Source: Scytalidium lignicola (Eukaryota; Ascomycota; Leotiomycetes). Taken from it: a stretch of DNA of 27,671 nucleotides. The stretch spans positions 1-27,671 of the forward strand of contig NCSJ02000467.1 in the NCBI GenBank assembly GCA_002812745.2, read 5' to 3'. The notes under the pieces were generated by a model that was given only the letters and a program-made list of their open reading frames with translations, was not told the origin of the DNA and did not search any database. Position numbers and translations under genes: made by a program. Positions 1 through 8,640 of the stretch are shown here, piece after piece; positions within the stretch are counted from its first letter, which is position 1; the number at the start of each line of letters is the position of its first letter.

Positions 1-230
1 TCTAACCAGACTATAAGGCATTAAGGCTTTAAATTTCAGACTGTACAGTTTAGATACCTTATAATTTGATGTCTTACAGTTTAGTCTAGTCTTGTCTCGA
101 TGCCTTACAGTCTGGTTACCTTACAGTCTGGTCTTGTCTAGATGCCTTGCAGTTCAGTCCAGACTGTAAGGCACCTAGACTGTACGGTTCAGACTATACA
201 GTTTCGTCTAGACTGTTCAGCCAGTTTAAA
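1..230. mobile_element. Decayed right end of a Tc1/mariner-like DNA transposon
   Basis: Read inward from position 230 on the - strand, the end begins AACTGGCTGAACAGTCTAGAC. This matches the MITE terminus at 16247-16610 (GACTGGCTGAACGGTCTGGAC) apart from three G-to-A changes, as RIP would make. The base pair TA follows directly outside, as expected for Tc1/mariner target duplication. The interior is an array of short subterminal repeats built on TGCCTTACAGTCTGG and its reverse complement. One perfect 15-bp inverted pair lies at 101-115 and 159-173. No transposase frame is visible, and the left end lies outside the window. The superfamily call rests on the terminus and the TA only. Confidence 0.55.
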
Positions 231-530
231 GATAACAAGTAAAAAACAGAATAAATTTTAATTGATAGTAGTATAAAAATAAATAGAGTATTACTTATAC
301 TTACCGAAGAATATAACTAAAAAAANTAATAATAAAATACTTTTAAGACTTTATATAATAAATAAGATTTATATAAAAGTCTACAGTTTAAACTAAGTAA
401 ATACAGAAATATTAAATATTAAAAAAGAAATTAGAAATATAACATACTAATTCTTAACAACTTTAATATTTATACATTCAGTTATACTAGAATACTTATA
501 ACTTATTATTATAGATTCAGATATAAGATA
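231..530. other. AT-rich spacer, no gene recognised
   Basis: This stretch is almost pure A/T with many stops in all frames. It may be the decayed upstream part of the gypsy pol fragment that becomes readable further right, but I see no protease motif. Nothing else is supported. Confidence 0.5.
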
Positions 531-1033
531 AGCAAAAAGCACTTAAAAATATTATTTTATAGTTAAAGAATATAAAATTTTAAGTTTAAAAGAATTTGTA
601 AAGATTTTTAAAGAAGAAAAGATAATCTTATTGTTTAAAGTATTCTTTTAGAAAATTTAAACTTAATTGTATTTCTGACTTTTACAAGTAAAGAACAAAA
701 TAAGAACAAACTAGATTAATGCTATTCTTAAAAGATATTATAAATACAAAGATGTTTTTAATAGTAAGAAAGTTAAAAAACTGTTTAAAAAAGAAGGATT
801 ATAACATTTAATCAACTTTGTCAAGGATATTATTCTATTATAATAACTTGTTTATTTACTAGCAAAAAAGGAAATAAAAGTTTTACAAGACTATATTTAT
901 AATACTTTAAAAAAGAGGTAAATTTAATGTTTATCTAATTTTGTAAAAGCTTTAATTCTATTTGTACTTAAAAAGAATAGAAGACTTTGATTATATATTA
1001 ACTATTAAAAATTAAATAAAATTATAATTAAAA
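531..1033 (+). pseudogene. Ty3/gypsy pol fragment (protease-RT linker and RT N-terminus), element C
   Basis: This is a relic of the pol polyprotein of an LTR retrotransposon that copies RNA into DNA. From 732 to 1033 one frame reads RYYKYKDVFNSKKVKKLF, then LAKKEIKVLQDYIYNTLKKG, then ALILFVLKKNRRL and LYINYxKLNKI. These are the standard landmarks before the gypsy RT catalytic core: the Y..F.DVF segment, the P..E...L..Y....L.KG segment, P.LFV.KK.G..R and C.DYR.LN. Internal stops are TAA, or TGA where Arg is expected (CGA), as RIP would leave. The frame ends exactly where the LTR of element A1 starts, so A1 probably inserted into this RT. The rest of this RT is not found next to A1. The region before about 730 is less clear. 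Confidence 0.72.
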
Positions 1034-1382
1034 TGTTATAGCTTTTACCATCATAACCTGATAAGTGTTAAAATGATAACTTATAGAAGGTCAAGAACTA
1101 AACAAGAGGTTAAGTCATATAATTAATACAAGTTTACAAAGTTTACAAGTCTAATTGTTAGACTTGTTAGACTAGGTAAAGTACTTGTATATTAAGTAAC
1201 ATTAATTGTTTATATAAGAATATACTCTTTAAACTTTAATTAAGAATCTTATGTTCAACCTAAGTTATAACTCTAATATATATACTTGTTTATTATAATT
1301 ATAAATGCCTTACTTTTACATAAACCTAATAAGAGTAACCAAACTTACCTTACATGATTATATCATAAGAAGTCTTATAATA
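1034..1382 (+). repeat. 5' LTR of element A1
   Basis: It begins TGTTATAGCTTTTACC and ends CTTATAATA, where the partner LTR (13899-14230) ends CTTATAACA, so the terminal CA has become TA. The two LTRs align over their full length, including ATAACCTGATAAG near the start and GTTTATATAAGAATATAC in the middle, which holds a plausible TATA box. The first 16 bases resemble the LTR start of family B (TGTTATAGGTTTTACC), so A and B are probably related families. Confidence 0.8.
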
Positions 1383-1446
1383 TTTTAAATACTATTACAT
1401 AAAAGTAAGTTATATTAAACTTGAATAAGTATTAAATGGAAATACA

Positions 1447-2480
1447 ATAATTAGTTTAGAAGAAAACTTTGAAGAAAGCTCTAAAGAGAGTTTAATAAGT
1501 AAAAGCTTAAGTAAAGAAGTTAACTCAGAAGATAAAGTTATGAACTTAGTACAAGTTAAATTATCAATAAGATTAGTGGTTAAAGGACTTTCAAGAAGAC
1601 TATTACCAAGACTATTAACTCTGTTACCTAGACTACTAATAACTATTACAAGCAATGTTAAAAGACTGTTAAAAGAAGAGATAAGAGTAATTAAACTAAA
1701 CTTCTTTTATAAAGATAAAAATAAGCTTAAAGTATATTTAGTATAAACAAGAATATATTTGATGTTGAATAAACAAGTGTTTATAAATAATATGTAAAGG
1801 ATATTATAAGTAATATTATATCTTAAAGGAATTGTAATAAATTAGTTTTAACTATTCTTAAATAATTACTTTAATTATATAAGAGATTTAACTAACAAGG
1901 AAACTTGAAAACTCTTTAATAGTTATGATGAATATATAAAAGAACTTAACAAGTTATTTGAGGATATTAACAAGGAGAGAAATGCAAAGTAATATCTTTA
2001 CTATCTTAAGCAAACAAGAATTGTTAATGATTATACTACCTTGTTCAAACAATATTCAATTAGAATAGATTAGAATAAGAAGGTTTTTATTATATAATAT
2101 AAAAGAGGACTAAAGGATAAAATATATAATAAGTTATATTAAAAGGCTTTAGTCTTGGACTTGAAAACCTTGATTAATTAGTATATCAAAATCAAAAATC
2201 AATTATATGAAAAGAAACTAGATAAGAAGGGATTATCTTATTTTATAAGTGGAAATAATAATCAAGTAAAGAAATTATAATTATAAGGAGATCTTATGGA
2301 CTTTAATGTAATTAGAAGAGGAAAACCTTAAAAGAGCAAGAATCAAAAGCTTAAAGGAAAAGGGAATTTGTTTAGAATTAACCTTGAAAAGCTAAAAGAC
2401 TAAAANGGAAAAGAAGTTATGTTTTAAATGTAAACTTCCTAGACATTTTACTAATAATTATAAGGATAAAGGAAAATAAA
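1447..2480 (+). pseudogene. gag relic of gypsy element A1
   Basis: This encoded the structural Gag protein that forms the virus-like particle and binds element RNA. The start is inferred from copy A2, where the same site is ATG (- strand, 13834). Here it is ATA at 1447-1449. After an acidic Ser/Glu-rich N-terminus comes a central stretch with KNKLKVYLV, the gypsy Gag region usually reading K(L)..FL.Q...Y. Near the end, at 2420-2461, the frame reads CFKCKLPRHFTNNY. This is a CX2CX4HX4C zinc knuckle whose last Cys codon TGT is now TAT. Stops are nearly all TAA/TAG in place of Gln. The 68-codon open stretch at 1540-1746 is part of this frame. The opposite-strand frame at 1410-1655 is a shadow. 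Confidence 0.78.
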
Positions 2481-4545
2481 CAATAGTTATAAGTATAAGT
2501 ACTATAAGTATTCTTAAACAAGAGTTATCATTACTAAGTTATAAAGAAGCTTGAACTAATATACTTAGTATAAGGATTTTTAAGAATCCTAGAATATACT
2601 TAGAAAAGGATATTACTAAGGAAATATCTAATATAAAGAAATAACTTTAATTAAGAATATATTGTTAAATTAAAATCTAATATTTAAGATGTTAAAGGAT
2701 TATATACCTTCTAAGAGGAAGTGATAACAAGATCTTCTAATAGAAGACTAAGACAACTAATAAATTATATTACAATTAAGATGACTTAGTATTAGTTATT
2801 AAAAGAAGTTGTAAAATCATTATGCTTACTTAAAGTAGATTGTAATTATAAGAAGTAATGTTGAAATTACCTAAGATTAATAAATAAGATTATTTGTTAA
2901 GATTTAACTAATATATATTAAATAAGAAAACCTTTAGTTGATTTGTTTGGAAAAAACATAAACTATTAATAAGGACTTAAGTATTCAAGTATAAGATAAA
3001 TAACAATGTCTTAAGCAAAGAAAATCTACTAATAAGAAGTATTAAATAGATATTAAGATTTATTATAGACTATTAAACAAGAGTATAAGAAGAACTAGAT
3101 AAGTTTCCAGATCTTAAGATAAAAGTAACAATTCTAAGTATTAACAAGGTAAATATTAAAGAAATCTAAGAATTAACCTTAAGAATTACAGAAAATGAAG
3201 TAAAAGAAGAATAATAAAGAAGTTGACTATAATCACTAGACTTAGTAAATAATCAAGGATAAACTACTAATGATGCAAAAGAGAGAATAACCAAAGAATT
3301 AAGACTTAAAACTCTTAATAAGAATATATTATTTTTAGAAGTTAAAATAACTAGACAAAAGGTTAAAGTATTAATAGATTTTGAAGTTGTAAGAAATTTT
3401 ATAATGTTAGATGTAACAATGAAATTAAATATAAATATCTAAGTTAAGGATTATGGTTATCTAATTAGACTTGTAAATAATTCTCTTGTAAAAAGAAGTG
3501 TTGAAGTAAAAACTAAGTTAGTAATTATAAAGGTTAAGGTTAATCATTAAGAAAAGATAGTATTTGATATAACTTATATTAAGAACTTTGAAATAATCTT
3601 AAGAATACCTTGGATATAAGGAAGTAATCTAAGGATTAACTAGTAAGAGGAGATTATAGAATTTCTATAAGATTTACTATAAGAAGTATTAATGAAAGTA
3701 ATAAAGGTCAAAGAATTATAAGTTATTTATATAATTAAATTAAGTTAGCCTATGATCAAGGACATAGAAATCAGTTTGATTTTAGATTAATCAAGTTAAG
3801 ATAGAAGTCTTGAGTATATTCTTAAAGAATACAAGGAATAAATAAAGTTATTTAAAGAAAGACTAAAAGACTTAATGTTATTAGAATGTTAGTTGTAAGA
3901 TCATGGAATTAACCTTAAAGAAGGATTTAACTATTATTTAGGCTAATATATCTAACAATAATAGTAGAAGACAAAGTAACAAAGGAATAACTAGATAAAA
4001 TGGTTAAAAGAGGATTATATTAGAAGTTAAACTCTTTAGTAAGAATATTATTATTGTTTGTAAAAAAATTAGATAACCTAAAGAGGAAGCTTTATAAAGA
4101 TTATAGAAGTTTGAACAAAANGAACAATTAAAAANCTGATATCCATTATTATTAATAGAAACTATTAAAGATAAGCTTAAAGGTATTAAGTTCTTCATGA
4201 AATTAGATTTATAGTTAACATTTAACCTTATCAGAATAAAAGAAGAAGATAAATGGAAAGTTGTTATCAAGACTAAATATAAGCTATATAAGCTATTAAT
4301 TATATTGTTTAGATTAACAAACATACTTATTATAATACAAAGGATTATGGATGAGGTTATAAAAGAACACTTAGAAAAGTTTATAATAGTATATTTAGAT
4401 AATATCTTGATATTCTTAAAGATGTTAAAAGAACATAAAATCTATGTGAAAATTATTCTTAAAGTATTATAAAAAAGTAAGCTTTTTAATATAAGCTAAG
4501 GAAATATGAATTCTATAAAACAAAAGTATAGTTTTTTAAGATATA
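2481..4545 (+). pseudogene. pol relic of A1: protease and RT, cut in RT
   Basis: The retropepsin-type protease motif lies at 3371-3403 as LIDFEVVRNFI. The family has LIDSG at this site, and both changes (TCT to TTT, GGA to GAA) are RIP-type. Reverse transcriptase is read at about 4186-4540: FMKLDL, then NLIRIKEEDKWKVVIKTKY, then LFRLTN for the usual FGLTN, then QRIMDEVIKEHLEKF. The catalytic YLDN at 4392-4403 has the second Asp of YLDD changed to Asn. ILIF and KEHKIYV follow as in gypsy RT. The frame runs on to KTKV at about 4530 and then breaks into family B sequence. Ns at 4120 and 4135 lie beside A runs. The enzyme cannot be active. Confidence 0.82.
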
Positions 4546-4546
4546 T
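4537..4546. other. Recombination junction A1/B1
   Basis: To the left the sequence follows element A RT (compare - strand 10745-10770). To the right it follows family B from the end of integrase (compare 6842 onward). Around the switch both parents share a short TAAGAYAT-like string. This points to a microhomology join or template switch, though I cannot give the exact base. Confidence 0.6.
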
Positions 4547-4783
4547 CTTGTTTTCTATGTATTACTTCTTAAACTAATACTTGAAAACGCTTAAACATTA
4601 ATATTAGAAGAAGTTAATCTAAAAAGAGAATATGAAGTTGAGAAAATCATCAACTATAAAATATATTATAAAAAACTATAATACTTAGTTAAATGGATAG
4701 GATATCCAGAGAATAAGAATAGATAAGAACTTACTTCTAACCTTATAAGTTATAAGAAGTTACTAAAGGTATATTGTTAAACT
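4547..4783 (+). pseudogene. Integrase C-terminal chromodomain, B1
   Basis: A chromodomain at the end of gypsy integrase is thought to steer insertion by binding histone marks in heterochromatin. The frame reads an FHVSLLK-like segment (here VFYVLLLK), then EYEVEKIINYKIYYKK, then YLVKWIGYPE, and ends LISYKKLLKVY. These are the landmark E.EVE.I, YLVKW.GY and L....LL..Y of chromodomains. A stop stands where the usual Trp or Gln would precede ELT. The domain is linked to a foreign RT upstream, so it is a remnant. Its last codons overlap the end of the opposite-strand frame. Confidence 0.8.
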
Positions 4784-4787
4784 TATC

Positions 4788-5331
4788 TCAGAATAGATTT
4801 TCAAATGATAAAATTATAAGGTTAGAGAAGAAGAGGTCAATAACAAAGAGAGAAGCTTTGCTTATGCTAGTAGAATATAACTCTTTAGACAATTTCTCTT
4901 GCTTTTCTTTCTCTTTTACAACATTAAGTTCATCTAAATACTTCAGGTTATACTAAGCTATCTTATTCTTTTACCATCAAAGAAGAGCTTGTTACTTTTG
5001 TAAACGAAGGATTTTGGCCATAGCTTCTTCTTCTTCTACTTGTAATTTGTCCATGGATTTTTCTAAGGACTCCTAGTCCTAAGAACAAGGAATATTCTTA
5101 TCCTAAGAATTAAAGAACATGTCATAAGAATACTTTGTATGTATGTACTCAGAATATTGTGAGGACTTCAAGAGGTCCACAATGTACTTTCAGTTCTCCT
5201 TAGAATAATAAGAATAAGGATCTATACTATTGTCAATATCCTCAATAGTCAAAGTAAGAATAACTCTTTCTCTTTTCNTTTTTATCAAGATCAGAAGGAA
5301 GGAAAGGGCAAGAATGCTTTGGGGGTATGTT
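4788..5331 (-). pseudogene. Antisense accessory ORF of B1
   Basis: On the strand opposite gag-pol, a frame of about 180 codons runs from AACATACCC (5331) to TGA at 4788-4790. It reads DPYSYYSKENxKYIVDL, QYSEYIHTKYSYD, then SLEKSMDKLQVEEEEAMAKI, LRLQKxQALL, LKYLDELN and KEKEKQEKLSK. The first part lines up with a Cys-rich N-terminus in copies B2 and B3, with Cys codons turned to Tyr. The second half is charged and likely a coiled coil. Internal stops are TAA/TAG for Gln or TGA for Arg/Trp. The N at 5279 must be dropped to hold the frame. I remember similar Cys-cluster plus coiled-coil hypothetical proteins as common in ascomycete genomes. Function is unknown. Confidence 0.68.
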
Positions 5332-5404
5332 GAAGAAAGAAAAGGATTGACGAATGAACGAAATAATTTATAATGATGAGTTAAGTGTTAAGATGATGTT
5401 AATG

Positions 5405-5418
5405 TAGAAAGGGGATAA
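5405..5418 (+). other. Polypurine tract of B1
   Basis: TAGAAAGGGGATAA lies directly before the LTR start TGTTAT. Family copies share GRGGATAA at this place. A polypurine tract primes plus-strand DNA synthesis in LTR retrotransposons. Confidence 0.7.
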
Positions 5419-5755
5419 TGTTATAGGTTTTACCTAACAAGCTGATTGGTATAGGCCTAAGGCTTAGTACATGGAAGATGTACATAAAGAACTTAACAAT
5501 CAAAGGTTACATGATGGAGTCTTAGGATCTTTAGAGGACTTTAGAGAACTCTAAGGACTCTAAAGGGTTTAGCAGGATTTCATTATCTATATAAGCATAT
5601 TGTAAGAACATGAGAGTAGACTTCTTATGTTCAACCTAAATACATTACTGGATCTTACCCTTGACTTAGTTGCTTATGTTACATGTTTCTGTAGTCCTTG
5701 AACATCTACCTTACCCTTGGCTACTTAGTGATCTGGATAGCGTAGTTTTGTAACA
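5419..5755 (+). repeat. LTR of element B1
   Basis: The 337-bp LTR starts TGTTATAGGTTTTACC and ends GCGTAGTTTTGTAACA. It matches 7724-8065 and the reverse complement of 26527-26883. A TATA box, CTATATAAGCA, lies at about 5587-5597. The stretch before it carries tandem variants of AGGACTCTA. GC content is visibly higher than in the surrounding relics. Confidence 0.88.
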
Positions 5756-5784
5756 CTAGAGGTAAGTAAGAGAAAATTAAGAAC

Positions 5785-7090
5785 ATTTAGTATAAGAACA
5801 AAAGGTTATATATACTAATAAAACTAACAGAAGAATTTGTTAGAGAATAACATAGTCTATTATATAATAAACATATAAGAGTAACCTGATGTTATTATTA
5901 AATTAATAAGGATTACTTTATCATGAAATTATAGTCAATAATTAAGAAAGTAATTACAAAATGCAAAATCTGTAAAAAGGTTAAGAATTCAAGAAGGAAG
6001 CCTTGAGGATAATTATACTTTATACAAATACTTAACAATCTATAAGAATTAATCAGATAAGATTTTATCATGAAACTATTAATTTCTATAAATTATACTA
6101 TAAAAGTCAAGTATGACTTTATCTTTATAATAACTGAACATTATACTAAGTTTATAATCTTTAAACTGTTTAAGGAGACTTGAAGAACAAAGGAGGTAAC
6201 TAATATATTCTTATAAAGAGTAATGTTTTAATAAGAAGTATTAAAACAGATAATCTCTGATAAAGATATAAGATTTATATCTAAGTTTTAGAAGACATTG
6301 ATAGTAAGAATAAGAGTTGAAAGGAAATTGTTAATAACATAACATTTACAGACTAACAAACAAACAGAACATTTGAATATATAGTTAAAAGGATACTTAA
6401 GATGTTATGTTAATTATAATTAGGATAATTAAGTTGATTACTTATTAATAGCAAAAATGTTATATAATAATATATTACATGAATCAACTAAAATTACTCT
6501 ATTCTATGCAAATTATGGACAAGAACTAAAAGGGTTTTACACTAGACTAGAATTAAAATCTACAAGTGAAATAATAGAAATTCATGTAAAACAAATAGAA
6601 GAAATACAAGAAAAAATTAGAAATTCACTTTAATATACTAAGAAAAGAATAAAGAAGTATTATGATCATAAATACTTAATAGAACTAGTATATAAAAAAG
6701 GGGATAAAGTTTATCTTCTTAGAAAAAACATCAAAATAATAAGATTAAATGATAAACTAGATTAAGTAAAGATAAGATTATATAAAATCAAAGAAGTTTA
6801 TAGACTTTTAACATATAAATTGAAGTTACTAATAACAGTTAAGATATACCTTGNTTTTCCATGTTTCACTTCTTAAACTAGTATTTGAAAACACTTAAAC
6901 ATCAATGTTAAAAGAAGTTGATCTGGAAAAAGAATATAAGATTAAGAGAATTATCAGTTATAAGATGTATTATAAGAAATTACAATACTTAATTAAATAG
7001 ATAAAATATCCAGAAAGTAAAAATGGATAAGAACTTACTTTTAACCTTATAAGCTATAAAGAGTTATTAAAGGTATATCACTGAACTTAT
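5785..7090 (+). pseudogene. Integrase with chromodomain, B2
   Basis: Integrase inserts the cDNA copy into the genome. The zinc-binding HHCC domain shows HSLLYNKH at 5851-5874 and CKIC at 5962-5973. The catalytic core (D, D, E) gives DFI after the ELI segment, then ISDKDIRFISKF at about 6253-6288. It is followed by TNKQTEHLN, where the family has DGQTER, with the catalytic Glu still present. YNN, HESTKITLFYANYG and KKGDKVYLL follow, all gypsy integrase landmarks. The chromodomain at about 6940-7080 reads EYKIKRI, YLIK and LISYKELLKVY, with its key Trp lost. Many TAA/TAG/TGA stops occupy Gln, Arg or Trp sites. The gene is dead but nearly full length from the zinc domain on. Confidence 0.86.
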
Positions 7091-7091
7091 C

Positions 7092-7636
7092 TTAGAATGG
7101 ATTTCCAGGCAATAGAATTGTAAGGTCAGAAAAGAAGAGGTTAATAACAAAGGAAGAAGCTTTGTTTGCACAAGTAGAACATGACNTTTTTAGACAATTT
7201 CTCTTACTTCTCTTTCTTTTTCACAATGTTAAGTTTGTCTAAATATTTCAGGTTATGTTAGGTTATCTTATTCTTTCACCGTTGAAGAAGAGCTTGTTAC
7301 TTTTGTAAACAAAGGATTTTGGCCATAGCTTCTTCTTCTTCTGCTTATAATCTGTCCATGGATTTTTCTAAAGACTCTTAATTATAAGAACAAGGAATAT
7401 TCTTATCTTAAGAATCAGAAGACATATTATAAGAATACTTTGCATGTACATACTTAGAATATTACAAGGACTTCGAGGGGTCTACAATGTACTTTTGATT
7501 CTCCTTGGAACAATAAGAACAAGGATCTATACTATCACCAGTGTCCTCAATAGTTAAAGCAAGAGTGACTCTCTCTCTTTTCTTTCTCTTGAGATCAGAA
7601 GGAAGGAAGGGGTAAGAATGCTTTGAGGGTATGTTG
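7092..7636 (-). pseudogene. Antisense accessory ORF of B2
   Basis: This is the same opposite-strand frame as in B1, from AACATACCC (7636) to TAA at 7092-7094. It reads LPSDLKRKKRERVTLALTIE, then DPCSYCSKENQKYIVDPSKS, YSKYVHAKYSYN and MSSDS. After that come SLEKSMDR, EEEEAMAKILCLQK, LKYLDKLN and KKKEKxEKLSK, ending LLPGNPF and stop. The CxxC pair (PCSYC) survives here, and Tyr codons further on fall where B3 keeps Cys, consistent with G-to-A damage. About ten stops are present, nearly all explainable as Gln, Arg or Trp codons hit by RIP. The N near 7185 breaks the frame beside an A/T run. The end overlaps the last codons of the chromodomain on the other strand. A possible zinc-binding, coiled-coil protein of unknown role. 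Confidence 0.7.
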
Positions 7637-7708
7637 AAAAGNAAAAAAGGATTGACGAACGAACAAAATAATTCATGATGACGAGTTAAGCATTAGGATG
7701 ACGTTAGT

Positions 7709-7723
7709 ACAGAAAGAGGATAA
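7709..7723 (+). other. Polypurine tract of B2
   Basis: ACAGAAAGAGGATAA precedes the LTR start TGTTATGGG. It corresponds to the B1 tract with one G-to-A change. Confidence 0.65.
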
Positions 7724-8065
7724 TGTTATGGGTTTTACCTAACAAGTTGATTGGTGTAGGCCTAAGGCTTGGTACATAGAAGGTGTACATAGAGAACCTA
7801 ATAATTAGAGGTCACGTGATGGAGTCTTGGGATCCCTAAGGGACTCCAGAGGACTCTAAGGACTCTAAACAGTCTAGTTGGATTTCATTATCTATATAAG
7901 CACATTAAAGGAACATGAGAGTAGACTCCTCATGTTCAACTTAAATATATTACTGTATTCTACCTTTGACTTAGTAACTTGCTTGTATGTTACACATTTC
8001 CACTGTCCCTGAATATCTACCTTACCCCTGCTATCCAGTGACCTGGATGGCGTAGTTTTGTAACA
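7724..8065 (+). repeat. 3' LTR of element B2
   Basis: The 342-bp LTR runs from TGTTATGGGTTTTACC to GCGTAGTTTTGTAACA. The TATA box CTATATAAGCA lies at about 7892-7902, and tandem variants of AGGACTCTA lie upstream of it. Some CpG sites survive, for example GTCACGTGA near 7812. Confidence 0.88.
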
Positions 8066-8076
8066 CCATAGCTTTT

Positions 8077-8640
8077 AAATGCAAATTCTATGTGAATAAC
8101 AATTGCATTTGTTATTAGGCTGAAGGCTCTACTAAATGTTCAAAGTACACCTGAAGAAGTACTTGTTATAACATTCTTAGTCTTAATGTTAACAAGTTAA
8201 AATAAGTTTCTTATAAGAAGGATTGTTTTAACTCTAAAGAAGAGCTCTTTAAAACTCAAATATAACAAATACTTACTAAATGGTTATGCCTTCATAAACT
8301 TCAAAAACAATTAAAACTTGAGGTTGTAAACATAATTCGAAAAGGTGCTTTTATTATTGAAGAATTAAAAGAAATAAAAGAAAGAAAAAGGCTAGAAAAG
8401 GAAGGACTTAACTCCTTAGTCTTTACCAAGGGCTTATTATATCCTCTTAATAAAGATAAGTAACATTCCTTAGTTAACCCTTTCATGTTAAATACTAACG
8501 TTATTAATTCTTCATCTATCTTGTTAACTTAATTAATTTCCCCTCTTGAGGATTCCTTTTAGTTAGAGTTCAATGATAACTCTTTATTATCTTTTTAATG
8601 TTCTTCAAATGCTTAGTAAGTTCTTATAAATTGTCTAACT
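8077..8640 (+). pseudogene. Antisense accessory ORF of A2 (divergent)
   Basis: On the strand opposite A2 gag-pol, one frame reads KCKFYVNNNCICY, AEGSTKCSKYT, then KLKxVSYKKDCFNSKEELFK, TQIxQILTKWLCLHKLQKQLKL. It continues IIRKGAFIIEELKEIKERKR and LEKEGLNSLVFTKGLLYPLN. The order matches the B copies: a Cys cluster, then a charged probable coiled coil with L.KLQKQL, an I.RKG step and EELKEI.ER. Stops are mostly TAA/TAG where Gln fits. The frame can be followed to about 8640, overlapping the chromodomain of A2. Its upstream part is lost at the B2 LTR. The - strand frame at 8301-8486 is its shadow. Function unknown. Confidence 0.62.

Larger units (their letters stand above)
1034..4545 (+). mobile_element. 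Gypsy LTR retrotransposon copy A1, 5' LTR to mid-RT, truncated
   Basis: This is the 5' part of a Ty3/gypsy element: LTR, gag with zinc knuckle, protease and RT. It is colinear with the reverse complement of 10745-14230 (copy A2), and both are about 3.5 kb. It stops inside the RT connection at about 4540 and continues into the chromodomain of family B, so RNase H and most of integrase are missing. RIP-type decay is heavy throughout. No target duplication can be matched because the natural 3' end is lost. Confidence 0.8.
4546..5755 (+). mobile_element. 3' end of chromovirus-like element B1
   Basis: It contains the integrase C-terminal chromodomain, a roughly 620-bp 3' region with an opposite-strand reading frame, a polypurine tract and an LTR. 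It is a direct repeat of 6842-8065 and is also matched by the reverse complement of 26527-27671. The upstream half of B is absent here because the A1 RT is fused in its place. Confidence 0.8.
5756..8065 (+). mobile_element. Chromovirus-like element B2: integrase to 3' LTR
   Basis: This is the 3' half of a gypsy chromovirus: integrase, chromodomain, 3' region with an antisense frame, polypurine tract and LTR. It starts right after the B1 LTR but has no leader, gag, protease or RT. The integrase frame is readable within about 30 bases of the LTR end. Deletion or unequal recombination between B copies is the simplest explanation. Confidence 0.8.

Noticed and set aside
1..230. Possible CRISPR-like or satellite array because of repeated CTTACAGTCTGG
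   Set aside because: Units occur in both orientations with irregular spacing and end at a transposon terminus next to TA.
1410..1655. 81-codon open frame on the - strand
   Set aside because: It is antisense to the A1 gag, whose + frame aligns with A2 gag.
4004..4324. 106-codon open frame on the - strand
   Set aside because: It is antisense to the A1 RT, which shows gypsy motifs on the + strand. RIP turns Gln to TAA, which reads as TTA (Leu) on the other strand and keeps such shadows open.
4774..4956. 60-codon open frame on the + strand
   Set aside because: It lies past the end of the chromodomain and opposite the conserved antisense frame. It is not conserved in B2 or B3.
8301..8486. 61-codon - strand frame
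   Set aside because: It is the shadow of the + strand accessory frame, which aligns in layout with the B copies.
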